Part shown: one piece after another, positions 8,753 through 17,446 of the stretch
Numbering within the stretch: the stretch's first letter is position 1
Layout: every line of letters begins with the position of its first letter
Assembly (NCBI GenBank): GCA_020850695.1
Contig: JADZEF010000273.1
Location: 1 to 64,000 of the forward strand
Reading direction: 5' to 3'
Source: Planctomycetaceae bacterium
GTDB taxonomy: Bacteria; Planctomycetota; Planctomycetia; Planctomycetales; Planctomycetaceae
Length of the DNA: 64,000 nucleotides
Notes under the pieces: generated by a model
Database searches by the model: none
What the model saw: the letters and a program-made list of their open reading frames with translations, nothing else
Told to the model about the DNA's origin: nothing
Translations under genes and position numbers: made by a program

Positions 8753-10576
8753 TCACCACGGCAATGCCGTCTTCGGCCGCAGCGCGTAGGACTTCTGCGA
8801 AATCACCAATCGCTCCCCGCACCCCGGCGCCAAACGCACCGTCAGCTGCGGGCCGTTGACCGCAAACGTCGCGTCCCCCATCTTCACCGACGTCATCTCG
8901 TGCTCCGCATACGCCCCAGACTGCACGACGACCGTCCGCGCCTCCACCGGGTTCACGTTCACCAGCGTCACGGTCGTTGAGTCGGCCGTCATCCCGTCGA
9001 TCAGCGCCGCCACGTCATCCGGCAGTCCCGCACGCCGCTCGGTCGGATCGAAGTACCGCAACCGCGCCCGCATCACGAGGCCATTCTTGCTCGGCAACAG
9101 CGACCCCGTCGTCAGCTCGAGCAGCGATCCGATCGAGCACGGATTGAGCTGCATCGAATCATCCGCCAGCCGCGTGTCGGGCGTCGTCTCATCCTTCCGG
9201 ATCAGCTCGACCATCCCGCGCAGCTTCCCGAAATCGTTCTGCAGCGCCGTCTCGGCATATTTCGGATTCTTTCCTGCCAACCACTCGGCCCAGCCTGTCT
9301 TCCCCGCCCGCTCCAGGTCTTTCGGGTCAAGCGTCGACAGCCAGATGTCGCGCGCGCCGATGTCGTACTTCAAGGCCGAGTAGGCGTACCACCCGTCGTC
9401 CCCATACATGTGCGGATACTGCATCTTTCCGTCCACCATCTTGCCGTTCGCGTTGATAGCGTCGATCTGCCGCCGCCACACGTCGAGATACTTCGCGTCG
9501 CCCGTCAGCAGGTGGGCATTGAGGAAGCCTTGAATGCCGAGGTTGGTGGTGTTCCGGTGCGCGACCTTCCCCGTCTGCGGGACCGTCGGACTGAAGGCCC
9601 AGCCGTACGTCCCGCCGTACCATTTTCCGCCGGCCGCCCCGCCGATCGTCCCATCCAGGCCGATGTTCGACGGCAGGATGTCCTTGTTCTGCTTCGCCCG
9701 CTCGGCCCACGCGTCGACATACTCCAGCACCCACTTGCGGTACTTCTCGTCGCCCGTCAGGCAGTAGGCGTGAAACGCGAGCGACGTCGCCGCCATGTTC
9801 CCGGGGTGGTCCCCCACAATGTCCGTGTAGTCGCGGAAGTGGTCGAGCATCTCCTGGTACGTCCGCTCGCCATGCCCGAGCGAGAACCGTCCTTCGACTT
9901 CAATGGGATCCCCCGCCCAGTCGAGCGCCGTCGCCTTCCGCAAGAGCGGTCCGCGGCTGCCATTGAACAGGCTCTTGATAATCCGGTGCTTCGGATCGTA
10001 GTTCGGAGCGGTCGGATCCTCGCCGGTATAAAACTTCGCGAACCGCACCATCCGGGTCCGGAAGGCCGCGTCGTACGGATCTGACAATCCCTGGTGGCAG
10101 AAGACGGTCAGCCCCTCGCTGTTGTGCAGCCAGTCGAACATCACCGGGAACTCGCGGTAATACATCCCGTCCCGAGCGAACGGCACCTCGGTGGTCTTCG
10201 CCAGCGTGTATTGCCGCAGATGCCCCTCCCACGCCTTCTTGTAAAGCTCGAGAATCCGGTTCGAGCCCCCCAGAGCGTGCAGCATCGGCCAGTAAATCAG
10301 ATTCTCGATCGCATCATCGGGCCCGTCGTCGCCCCCCCAGCGTTCCACGCACAGCAGCCAACCGCGGTCGTCGAAGTAACGCTTGAAGAACAGCTCGCAC
10401 GCTTCGTCGTTCGCCTTCAGCAGCTGCCGTTCGAGCACCGCCCATGCGGGGGGAAGCATCGGCTTGTCCACCCGCACCGTCGGCCCCGCAGCAAGCGACA
10501 CCTCCGCACAAGCCGCGGCGGTCACAAATGACGTTCCAGCGACACAGACAACGAGAGCCTGTCGAAGGGAGAGCAT
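8753..10576 (-). CDS. Secreted protein, possible helical-barrel carbohydrate-active fold
   Basis: About 607 residues. The start MLSLRQALVVCVAGTSFVTA gives a Sec signal peptide, and a GGAG sits eight bases upstream; the frame extends to 10663 without good start signals. The mature protein is rich in Trp, Tyr, Gly and His, with repeated helical segments (HAYCLTGDEKYRKWVLEYVD, then LNAHLLTGDAKYLDVW). These resemble alpha/alpha-barrel enzymes such as polysaccharide lyases or glycosidases. The C-terminal 130 residues look like a beta-sandwich. I cannot name a family. It lies downstream of the SecA-like gene with a 106-base gap, so it could be a substrate of the neighbouring export genes. Confidence 0.78.
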   Translation of the reverse strand: MLSLRQALVVCVAGTSFVTAAACAEVSLAAGPTVRVDKPMLPPAWAVLERQLLKANDEACELFFKRYFDDRGWLLCVERWGGDDGPDDAIENLIYWPMLHALGGSNRILELYKKAWEGHLRQYTLAKTTEVPFARDGMYYREFPVMFDWLHNSEGLTVFCHQGLSDPYDAAFRTRMVRFAKFYTGEDPTAPNYDPKHRIIKSLFNGSRGPLLRKATALDWAGDPIEVEGRFSLGHGERTYQEMLDHFRDYTDIVGDHPGNMAATSLAFHAYCLTGDEKYRKWVLEYVDAWAERAKQNKDILPSNIGLDGTIGGAAGGKWYGGTYGWAFSPTVPQTGKVAHRNTTNLGIQGFLNAHLLTGDAKYLDVWRRQIDAINANGKMVDGKMQYPHMYGDDGWYAYSALKYDIGARDIWLSTLDPKDLERAGKTGWAEWLAGKNPKYAETALQNDFGKLRGMVELIRKDETTPDTRLADDSMQLNPCSIGSLLELTTGSLLPSKNGLVMRARLRYFDPTERRAGLPDDVAALIDGMTADSTTVTLVNVNPVEARTVVVQSGAYAEHEMTSVKMGDATFAVNGPQLTVRLAPGCGERLVISQKSYALRPKTALPW

Positions 10577-10682
10577 GGCGGGGCTCCAGAGGGCGGGGAT
10601 GCAGGGCGGGAAGCGCAGGCGTCTGCGGACAACGAGCTTGTCCCGCCGCAACGCGCCTGTCAATTCGGCGGAGGAGCGGCCT

Positions 10683-12743
10683 CTACTCCGGAAACTCCAG
10701 GCAGGGATCGAGACCCATGCGGCGATGGGCGGCCTGCCGGACCTGTTCCGACTGCAACTGATGGCGGCGATGCTTCGCGTGCTGCTTCTCGATCCGCCGC
10801 TGCGTCCGCTCGAACAGCCTCAACCACGAGGCCGCCAGCTCACCGTTCGCATCAGGCCGCGCAGCAGACTGGTGTGCGATCAATTCCTCATGCGGAAGCG
10901 ACCGCAGCAACTCGTCCTCGAGCGACAGCAGGAACTGGTAGGACCCTGGATCCCCTTGTCGCGCCGCACGCCCAATGAGCTGGCGATCGATGCGGGCCGA
11001 CGTGTGCATCTCGGTCGCAATGACGTGCAGCCCCCCCGCATCGCTCACCAGCTTCCGCTCGGCCTTGAGGTCGGGATGGTCATGAGCTTCGCGAACCGCC
11101 GCTTCCCATTCCTCGGCCGGCACCTCGACGCGGCTCGGGTACTTCCCCCGCAACCGCCGCCACGCGATCGACTCCGGGCTTCCCCCCAGCAGGATGTCGG
11201 TCCCGCGCCCGGCCATGTTCGTGGCGATCGTCACCTGCCCGCGACGCCCCGCCTCAGCCACAATCTCCGCCTCGGTCGCGTGAAATCGAGCATTCAGAAT
11301 CGTGCTGGGAATCTGCAACCGCTCCAGCACCAGCGCCAGCGTCTCGGACGCCGCCACCGACGGCGTCCCCACAAGAATCGCACGCCCCTGCTCGCGCAGC
11401 CGCACGATCTCCAGCGCCACCGCCTGATGCTTCGCCGCCAGCGTCGCGAAGATCCGCGGCGGCATCCCCTTCCGGATACATGGCCGGTTCGTCGGAATGA
11501 CCGTGACCTTCAGCCCGAAGCACTTCTTGAGTTCGCGAGCGGCGGGACGGGCGGTCCCCGTCATTCCTGCCAGATGATGGTACAGCCGATAGAAAGACTG
11601 GAGCGTGATGCGCGCGGCGGCCCCGGTCCCCGCCGTGATCGTGACCCGTTCCTTCGCCTCGACCGCCTGGTGCAGCCCCTGTTCCCACTTGCGGCCATCC
11701 ATCATGCGGCCGGTCGACTCGTCGACGATCGTCACCTCATCGTCGGCGATGATGTAGTCCTTTTCGTTCCGATAGACGAGCCGTGCGGTCAGCGCCTGCT
11801 CGACCGCGTCATACAGCCGGTCCGATTCCACATCGTCGATGAGCGACGGCTTCTTACACAGGACGACCCGCCGCCCCCCCTTCTGCGTCAGATGCACGCG
11901 CTTCTGCTCGCGATCCCACTCGAAGTCATCCTCGTTGAGGCGATCGGCGACGAACCCGCTCCACTTCAACAGGCTCGTCGTCTCGGGCGTATTGGGAACC
12001 GGCATCGAGATGATCAGCGGCGTCCGCGCATCGTCAATCAGCACGCTGTCCGCCTCGTCGATCAGGGCGAACTCGAACCCGCGATGCACGGGCGGGCTCA
12101 CCCCTTCATCGCGGGTCAGCCAGTCGGCCTGCCGCCGCGGAAGGTGCGGGTTGCGAGCCTCCGACTTCAACCGGTCGCGCAGGTAGTCGAACCCCAGTTC
12201 GTTCGCGGTGCTATAGGTCACATCCTTCGAGTACGCCTCACGCCGCTCGTCCTCTTCCATCTCCGACTGAATGCACGACAGCGACATCCCCAGCCGCTCG
12301 AACACCGGGCGATTGTTCTCCGCATCGCGGCGCGCCAGGTAGTCATTGACCGTGACCACATGGCATCCCGTGCCCGGCAGCGCACGGAGAAACGTCGGCA
12401 GCGTCGCGGTCAGCGTCTTCCCTTCGCCGGTCTGCATTTCGGCGATGTGTCCGTGGAAGATCGCAATGCCCCCCAGGATCTGCACCTCGAAGTGCCGCTT
12501 CCGCAGCGACCGCCACGCCGACTCGCGCACCAGGGCGAACGCTTCCGGCAGCAGCTTCTCCAGCGACTCTCCCGCCGTGGCCCGCCACCGCAACTCCCGC
12601 GCACGCTTCAGCAGATCCTCTTCCGACGCATGCTCCAGCCGAGCATGCTCGGCCAGCACGCGCTCGACAAGCGGCCGCCACCGCGTGATCTGCCGTGGTG
12701 ACACGCGCCGCGCCAGGTTGTGGAGGGTGTCAGAGAAGGTCAC
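10683..12743 (-). CDS. SecA-like preprotein translocase ATPase, short form
   Basis: A DEAD-type motor that drives proteins through a membrane channel. Visible motifs are RHFEVQ (for RPFDVQ), Walker A MQTGEGKT at residues 103-110, TVNDYLARRDA, the DEADSVLIDDARTPLIIS box and MAGRGTDILLGG of the second motor domain. At 686 residues it is much shorter than housekeeping SecA (about 850-1200). It ends soon after the helical scaffold, without the C-terminal zinc motif that binds SecB or lipids. That makes it an accessory, SecA2-like paralogue. The frame begins at a GTG (12743) directly abutting a heptamer repeat array, with no Shine-Dalgarno. It lies 213 bases downstream of the GAF-HlyD gene on the same strand. 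Confidence 0.88.
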   Translation of the reverse strand: MTFSDTLHNLARRVSPRQITRWRPLVERVLAEHARLEHASEEDLLKRARELRWRATAGESLEKLLPEAFALVRESAWRSLRKRHFEVQILGGIAIFHGHIAEMQTGEGKTLTATLPTFLRALPGTGCHVVTVNDYLARRDAENNRPVFERLGMSLSCIQSEMEEDERREAYSKDVTYSTANELGFDYLRDRLKSEARNPHLPRRQADWLTRDEGVSPPVHRGFEFALIDEADSVLIDDARTPLIISMPVPNTPETTSLLKWSGFVADRLNEDDFEWDREQKRVHLTQKGGRRVVLCKKPSLIDDVESDRLYDAVEQALTARLVYRNEKDYIIADDEVTIVDESTGRMMDGRKWEQGLHQAVEAKERVTITAGTGAAARITLQSFYRLYHHLAGMTGTARPAARELKKCFGLKVTVIPTNRPCIRKGMPPRIFATLAAKHQAVALEIVRLREQGRAILVGTPSVAASETLALVLERLQIPSTILNARFHATEAEIVAEAGRRGQVTIATNMAGRGTDILLGGSPESIAWRRLRGKYPSRVEVPAEEWEAAVREAHDHPDLKAERKLVSDAGGLHVIATEMHTSARIDRQLIGRAARQGDPGSYQFLLSLEDELLRSLPHEELIAHQSAARPDANGELAASWLRLFERTQRRIEKQHAKHRRHQLQSEQVRQAAHRRMGLDPCLEFPE

Positions 12744-12755
12744 GGCTGGGGTGGG

Positions 12756-12812
<57 letters not shown>

Positions 12813-12893
12813 GGCGTGGCTCGTTGCTTCGCTTGCGGGTTCCCAATGCCTTCAAGTCTCCAATTGATGGTTCGATTCCTCTGCGGCTTTTGG

Positions 12894-12942
12894 CTACCCA
12901 CTACCCACTACCCACTACCCACTACCAACTACCAACTGCCCA
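12894..12942. repeat. Seven tandem copies of CTACCCA-type heptamer
   Basis: Four CTACCCA, two CTACCAA and one CTGCCCA in a row, a second and unrelated heptamer in the same 213-base gap as the GGGTTGA array. Its end is about 14 bases from the stop of the GAF-HlyD gene. Confidence 0.92.
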
Positions 12943-12956
12943 CTTCCCTTCCCCCC

Positions 12957-15143
12957 CTACCACCAGAACCGCCGCTGCAAGAACTCCAGCACATCGCCGA
13001 ACATCACGTAGGCCAGACTCCGTTTCCCACAGTTGATCCGGCAGCGGACGTCGGCGCCGATACGTCGCACGGACGGCGTCCCTTCCGGTATTTCGACGAA
13101 CGCTTCAACCACCCGCTCCTGCTGCTCGGTGCTGTCGGCCCGCGTCGCCACCTCGCCCAGCGTCCCCGTCCACGTCGTCTCCGGATTGGTCGCCAGCACG
13201 AACGTCACCGGCAACGCGGGGTCGCTCCGCTTCTCCCTCGCCCGCAACAGATGCCCCTGCCGATGCTCGGGCACTCGCAACTCGAGCCGCCACGGTCCCG
13301 TGTCATCCATCACTTCGAGCAGCGCCTCGCCTCGCTTCACCGGTCGATTCATCAACAACTGCTCGACCTGGAATGTCGCAATCACCCCCGGCCGCGGCGA
13401 ATGCACCGACAGCGCTTCCTCGCGCTCGTTCAGAATCTTCGCCTGCTCATACAGCCCGATGATCTCCACCCGCGTCTGTTCGAGCTGGCCCTCCAGCTTG
13501 ATCCGCTCGTCGCGATTCGCCGCCCCGAGAGTGTCCAGCCGCGACTGCAGCGAGCGCTCAAGCTGCCGCTTCTCCAGAAGCTGCGTTTCCGCCGTGATCC
13601 GCTGCGAATGCAACTCGTTGTTCCGCAGCTTGAGCAGCGGGTCGCCCACTGCCACACGCTCGCCCCCGTGCACGCTCAGTTCGACGATATCCCCATCCCA
13701 CGGAGCGAACACCCGCTGCTGCACCGTCGGCATCAGCTTCCCTTCCCCCTCCACCCGGTACTCCCACGGCACGAACACCATCAGCAGCAGCGCGATGAAC
13801 GCCGCGCCCGCGAACAGCCCCGCCTTCTGCGCCCGCCGGCCATGGAACCATTCCCACGCCCGCCCGATCCGGATCCACAGCGGAAGCAGAAAGACCTGCT
13901 CGCGAAGCAGCCCGTTCGAGATGGCCGCCCCGACATGGTCCGCCAGTAGCAGGGTCCGGTTCGTCAGCATGTCGTTCGCTGCATCCTCGCGCATCTGCTC
14001 GACGACCAGCCCGCCGATCACCTTGCGGGGCTTCTCGACAACCTTGTCCTTGCGCGTCTCGTCCGGAGGCTCCGGGCGCTGGTTGGCGAACAGCGGCACG
14101 ATCAACAATCGCCGGGCGTTCGCTTTCTCCAGGAAGTCCGTCAGCTTCTCTTCAATCGTGGGAGGGAAGGTCGCGTTGCGGCTGGAGAAGTCGAGCGGCT
14201 CCCCCGTCGGCAGCACCACCTTCGCCAACTCGACCAGCGAGCGGATGAGGTCCCCCTTGTGGTTGACCGTCTTCTGCCCGCTGACCGCTTCGACGTTCGT
14301 CGCCTCCCCGCGCTTCACCACCACGCTCAGCCGGTCGGCATCGAGCATCAGCCGCGCATCGGCCGCCGCGGTCGCTGCAATCTCAGTGACCGTCTCGGCC
14401 CGCTCCAGCACCAGCAGGAACTGCTCCAACTCCTGCCAGAAGTTGTTCGACGCGGCCGGAGCAGGCGCCGACATCACATTCCCCAGAGTGATCGGCCCGC
14501 CGGCATTGGGAGCCGCGGATGTACCGCCGCCTCCGGCGGGAGCCACCGTCACCACGGGCCCGCGCGGACCGGCCGCACCAGGACTCGCCGTCGGCCCGGC
14601 CGCTCCCTTCGCAGGTCCGGGCGGACGTCCATTCGCAGCGGCCCCTGGTCCCTGCGACAGCGCCCGCGACGCCAGCCCGCACAACTGCTCGACGAATTCC
14701 AACAACCCGTTCCGCGTCTCTGGCGGAGTCTCCGGCCGGATCACCAGCTCCACCGCCCCGACGGGCCGTTTCCCTTCAAAGAACGGGATAAACAGGAGCA
14801 CCGCCGCGCCCCCCGCCCCTTTCCATTTCTCGTCGTCGGCCAGGACCACGCGCGACTCGCCCGTGCCGACCACGTTCGGCACCCACTCCCCATGGGCCGA
14901 CCAGACGTGCGGAAACGTCTGCAGCTTCGCCGCCGTCCCTCCCGCATCGCAGATCGGGGCCACGCCGCCCCCCGTCTGCATCCACATCATCCCCCCGACG
15001 GCGTTCGTCGCCCGCGCGAGCACTTCCAGCAGCTCGCCAAAAAACGTCTCGCGCGGAATCGGCTGCCGCGCCAGCCCCTCGATGTGAGTGCGCACCGCTT
15101 GGAAGAACTCCTGCGGGCTCATCTGGGGTTCAGGGACGCTCAT
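12957..15143 (-). CDS. GAF domain-HlyD membrane-fusion protein
   Basis: A 728-residue fusion. Residues about 20-165 and 230-400 look like two GAF-type sensory domains joined by a Pro/Ala/Gly linker. A single membrane segment (GLFAGAAFIALLLMVFVPW) follows near residue 460. The rest is HlyD/MacA-like: a lipoyl half (APWDGDIVELSVHGGERV), a long coiled coil (QLLEKRQLERSLQSRLDTLG and on), the second lipoyl half (SPRPGVIATF) and a beta-barrel. The N-terminal part should be cytoplasmic and the adaptor part periplasmic. It may couple a small-molecule or redox signal to an export machine. It is upstream of the SecA-like gene and divergent from a second adaptor at 15759. Confidence 0.85.
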   Translation of the reverse strand: MSVPEPQMSPQEFFQAVRTHIEGLARQPIPRETFFGELLEVLARATNAVGGMMWMQTGGGVAPICDAGGTAAKLQTFPHVWSAHGEWVPNVVGTGESRVVLADDEKWKGAGGAAVLLFIPFFEGKRPVGAVELVIRPETPPETRNGLLEFVEQLCGLASRALSQGPGAAANGRPPGPAKGAAGPTASPGAAGPRGPVVTVAPAGGGGTSAAPNAGGPITLGNVMSAPAPAASNNFWQELEQFLLVLERAETVTEIAATAAADARLMLDADRLSVVVKRGEATNVEAVSGQKTVNHKGDLIRSLVELAKVVLPTGEPLDFSSRNATFPPTIEEKLTDFLEKANARRLLIVPLFANQRPEPPDETRKDKVVEKPRKVIGGLVVEQMREDAANDMLTNRTLLLADHVGAAISNGLLREQVFLLPLWIRIGRAWEWFHGRRAQKAGLFAGAAFIALLLMVFVPWEYRVEGEGKLMPTVQQRVFAPWDGDIVELSVHGGERVAVGDPLLKLRNNELHSQRITAETQLLEKRQLERSLQSRLDTLGAANRDERIKLEGQLEQTRVEIIGLYEQAKILNEREEALSVHSPRPGVIATFQVEQLLMNRPVKRGEALLEVMDDTGPWRLELRVPEHRQGHLLRAREKRSDPALPVTFVLATNPETTWTGTLGEVATRADSTEQQERVVEAFVEIPEGTPSVRRIGADVRCRINCGKRSLAYVMFGDVLEFLQRRFWW

Positions 15144-15235
15144 TCGATCTCCTGCTCGCCGTGGGATCGCCTTCCAGGCTGTCAGTTCAACTCAAGCTGA
15201 CACAAAACTGCCGCTTGCGGCGACCGGCAGGCGGA

Positions 15236-15305
15236 TTGGTCGTTGGACATTGGCCGTTCGGTGTCATCTTCAGAAATGACTACTGACCAATGATCAACGA
15301 CAATT
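15236..15305. repeat. Facing arrays of TTGGTCG-type heptamers
   Basis: Left arm TTGGTCG, TTGGACA, TTGGCCG (15236-15256). Right arm TGACCAA, TGATCAA, CGACAAT (15284-15304), complementary in type, so the two can form an imperfect hairpin. The same units occur at 37431 and 44265. Confidence 0.75.
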
Positions 15306-15357
15306 CTCCTCGAATCGCCTTCCCGTCTCGCAATTCATGACAGAGAAACCCTGACAG

Positions 15358-15500
15358 CTGTCAGTGTGGCACGAGACTCCGTCTCGTGAAACGGCGTGGC
15401 GAAACGCAAGATGCAGCCAATGCGAGTTGACTCGCAAGCGGACGGTCTATGGAACGCTCCACACGAATTCACGACATGGAATGTCGTGCCACGCTGACAG
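15358..15500. repeat. Inverted pair of TGGCACGA-type palindromes
   Basis: CTGTCAGTGTGGCACGAGAC at 15358, itself continuing as a palindrome (ACGAGACTCCGTCTCGT), faces GACATGGAATGTCGTGCCAC near 15473-15492 followed by GCTGACAG. Both arms share the GTGGCACG core. The remaining gap 15501-15758 before the HlyD gene shows no other structure I can name beyond the ribosome-binding site. Confidence 0.7.
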
Positions 15501-15758
15501 CCTGCAAGGCTATCCCACGGCAGAAGGCTATCTCCCGGCCGACATTCCTCTAGAATCGGATTGTATCGGTTGTATCAGCCTCGCAGGGAACGGAAAGGCT
15601 TCGCCAACCGGCGGGCATCGATTCCCAGTCGCGAGGAAGCCGCCCCGATGACAGGCGCGACGAATCCTCCTCATTCTTCGGCTGGAAGCGCCGCGATACA
15701 ACAACAGGACGCCCGTGCGGCGAACATCCGGATGTCGAAGCAGAGCAGGAGTCGGAAA

Positions 15759-16772
15759 ATGACACATCCGTGGCGAAAGATGTTGGGAGCGACGGCACTC
15801 GCCCTGCTGGCGACCGCGGGGCTGCTCCCCTCGGGAACGGCCCAGGAGAAGCCGAAGCCAGGGACTGTCAAGGACAAAGCGCCGGCGGCGCCCCCGTCGG
15901 CCGATGTCGAACTCGACGACTGCCGCATCCTGCTCATGGACGCGGTCACGCTCGCCTCGGACCGCAACGGCGTCCTCGCCAGGGTCGTCCCCGAGGAAGG
16001 GGACGCCGTGAAGGCCGAGTCGGTCATCGTCACATTGCGGGACGATGTCCCCGCCGCCGCCCTCGCCGTCGCCACGGCCAAGGCCGAGAACGATGTCGAG
16101 GTGCGGTATTCGATTGCGGCGGCCGACGTCGCCCAGGCCGAGCATGAGAAAGCCGAGCAGGCCAATGTCCGATTGAAGGGGACGGTCCCTGAGGTCGAAG
16201 TCGGTCGGCTCCTTCTCGCCGCAAAGCGGTCACGGCTTCAGATCGAGCAGGCCGACCTTCAGATGAAGGTCCACGCCCTCGAACGCGATCAGGCGAAGGC
16301 CGAACTCGATTCCTACCGCGTCGTCGCGCCATTCGACGGAACCGTCACCAAGGTCTACCGCCATCGCGGCGAGGCCGTCCGTCAGGGTGATCCCATCGTC
16401 GACGTCACCAGCACGCGCCGCGTGCGGGTGGAGGGGGATGTCCCGCTCAACCAGAGCTGGAACCTGAAGCCGGGCCAGGAAGTCTCGGTGAGGCTCTCGG
16501 CCCCCGGCCTGCCAAAGGACATCGCCGACCAGACGTTCTCGGGCAAGCTCGTCTTTGTCGATGTCACGTCGCAGCCCGTCTCGGGCAAGACGCGCGTCTG
16601 GGCCGTGGTGCAGAACCACGACAACATCCTGCGGGCCGGCCTCTCGGCGCGGATGCGGATCCTCAAGGACCCGCCGAAGACCGCCGAACCCCCGCGAACC
16701 TCGGCCCGGGCGGATGACGCCGCACTCCCGAGACCAGCACTCACGGCGGTCGGACCTTCCCTCACGCGCTGA
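15759..16772 (+). CDS. HlyD/RND-type periplasmic adaptor protein
   Basis: About 337 residues with a Sec signal peptide (MTHPWRKMLGATALALLATA). Next come a lipoyl half (DRNGVLARVVPEEGDAVKAE), an alpha-helical hairpin of about 100 residues rich in Ala/Glu/Lys, the second lipoyl half (YRVVAPFDGTVTKVYRHRGE) and a beta-barrel. AGGAG lies seven bases before the ATG at 15759; upstream in-frame starts at 15732 and 15561 lack this support. Such proteins bridge inner-membrane exporters to the outer membrane. No inner-membrane RND or ABC partner is adjacent. It is divergent from the GAF-HlyD gene, suggesting a shared export theme. Confidence 0.87.
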   Translation: MTHPWRKMLGATALALLATAGLLPSGTAQEKPKPGTVKDKAPAAPPSADVELDDCRILLMDAVTLASDRNGVLARVVPEEGDAVKAESVIVTLRDDVPAAALAVATAKAENDVEVRYSIAAADVAQAEHEKAEQANVRLKGTVPEVEVGRLLLAAKRSRLQIEQADLQMKVHALERDQAKAELDSYRVVAPFDGTVTKVYRHRGEAVRQGDPIVDVTSTRRVRVEGDVPLNQSWNLKPGQEVSVRLSAPGLPKDIADQTFSGKLVFVDVTSQPVSGKTRVWAVVQNHDNILRAGLSARMRILKDPPKTAEPPRTSARADDAALPRPALTAVGPSLTR

Positions 16773-16890
16773 CAGGCTGTGAGGACGACTCGCTGTTCCG
16801 GAGGACACGCCGCGCCTCGGGCTTGTCAGGCCATGAGTTCGCCGGAGTCTCATCGACGAACGCGCAAGTCCCTGTTCCGGAGTAGCGACC

Positions 16891-17406
16891 ATGGCCACTC
16901 GTCCCTCCCGCATGCCGGAAATCGGCTGGCTGGAGCCACCGCTTTTCCGTATGCGAACAGTGACACGCCGCGGCTGGTACGCGCGGCTCTCGGCGTTCCT
17001 CGGCGTGCTTCTTTATTTCTTCGCAACGTGGCTCTTTCTGCCGGTCGACATGGGAGACATCACCTGGGTTGACGTTCTCATTCGTGGGACAGCCGCCGGA
17101 CTCGCGACCGCATTTGTTGTCGATGCCTTCTGGATCATTCGCTGTGTCTGGATCGACCACCGCGGCATTGGATACTGTGCGATCCCGGCCTGGACTCTTT
17201 CCATGCAAAGCCTCAATCGATTCGCCGTCGAGTCCGTCACCCTTCTCGACGCTCAAGATGCCGCCAACCATTGGAAGCGTCCCGTCATGGTAGTCCGGAT
17301 GAAGCGCGGCGCGGACGTCGTGTTTGCCCTGAACGAGCAATTTGACACGGTCGAGCAGCGCTTGAAGGACGTTGGTTATCGTGTTGAGAACCGTCCTGCG
17401 TCCTGA
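16891..17406 (+). CDS. Membrane protein of unknown function
   Basis: A 171-residue protein with two hydrophobic helices (FLGVLLYFFATWLFLPV and VLIRGTAAGLATAFVVDAFW) followed by a basic, mostly soluble C-terminal domain of about 90 residues predicted to be cytoplasmic. A GGAG about 16 bases upstream is a poor ribosome-binding site. No family is recognised. It is convergent with the rhomboid fusion gene, 40 bases away. Confidence 0.75.
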   Translation: MATRPSRMPEIGWLEPPLFRMRTVTRRGWYARLSAFLGVLLYFFATWLFLPVDMGDITWVDVLIRGTAAGLATAFVVDAFWIIRCVWIDHRGIGYCAIPAWTLSMQSLNRFAVESVTLLDAQDAANHWKRPVMVVRMKRGADVVFALNEQFDTVEQRLKDVGYRVENRPAS

Positions 17407-17446
17407 CGCCGATTGCAGTGACAGCGACAAGGCTCAGAACTCGCGC

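Noticed and set aside
10383-12701. Long plus-strand open frame of 772 codons
   Set aside because: Antisense to the SecA-like gene and the signal-peptide end of the neighbouring gene; composition is shadow-like.
10683-12743. Housekeeping secA
   Set aside because: Too short, lacks the C-terminal zinc motif and sits with adaptor genes; better as an accessory paralogue.
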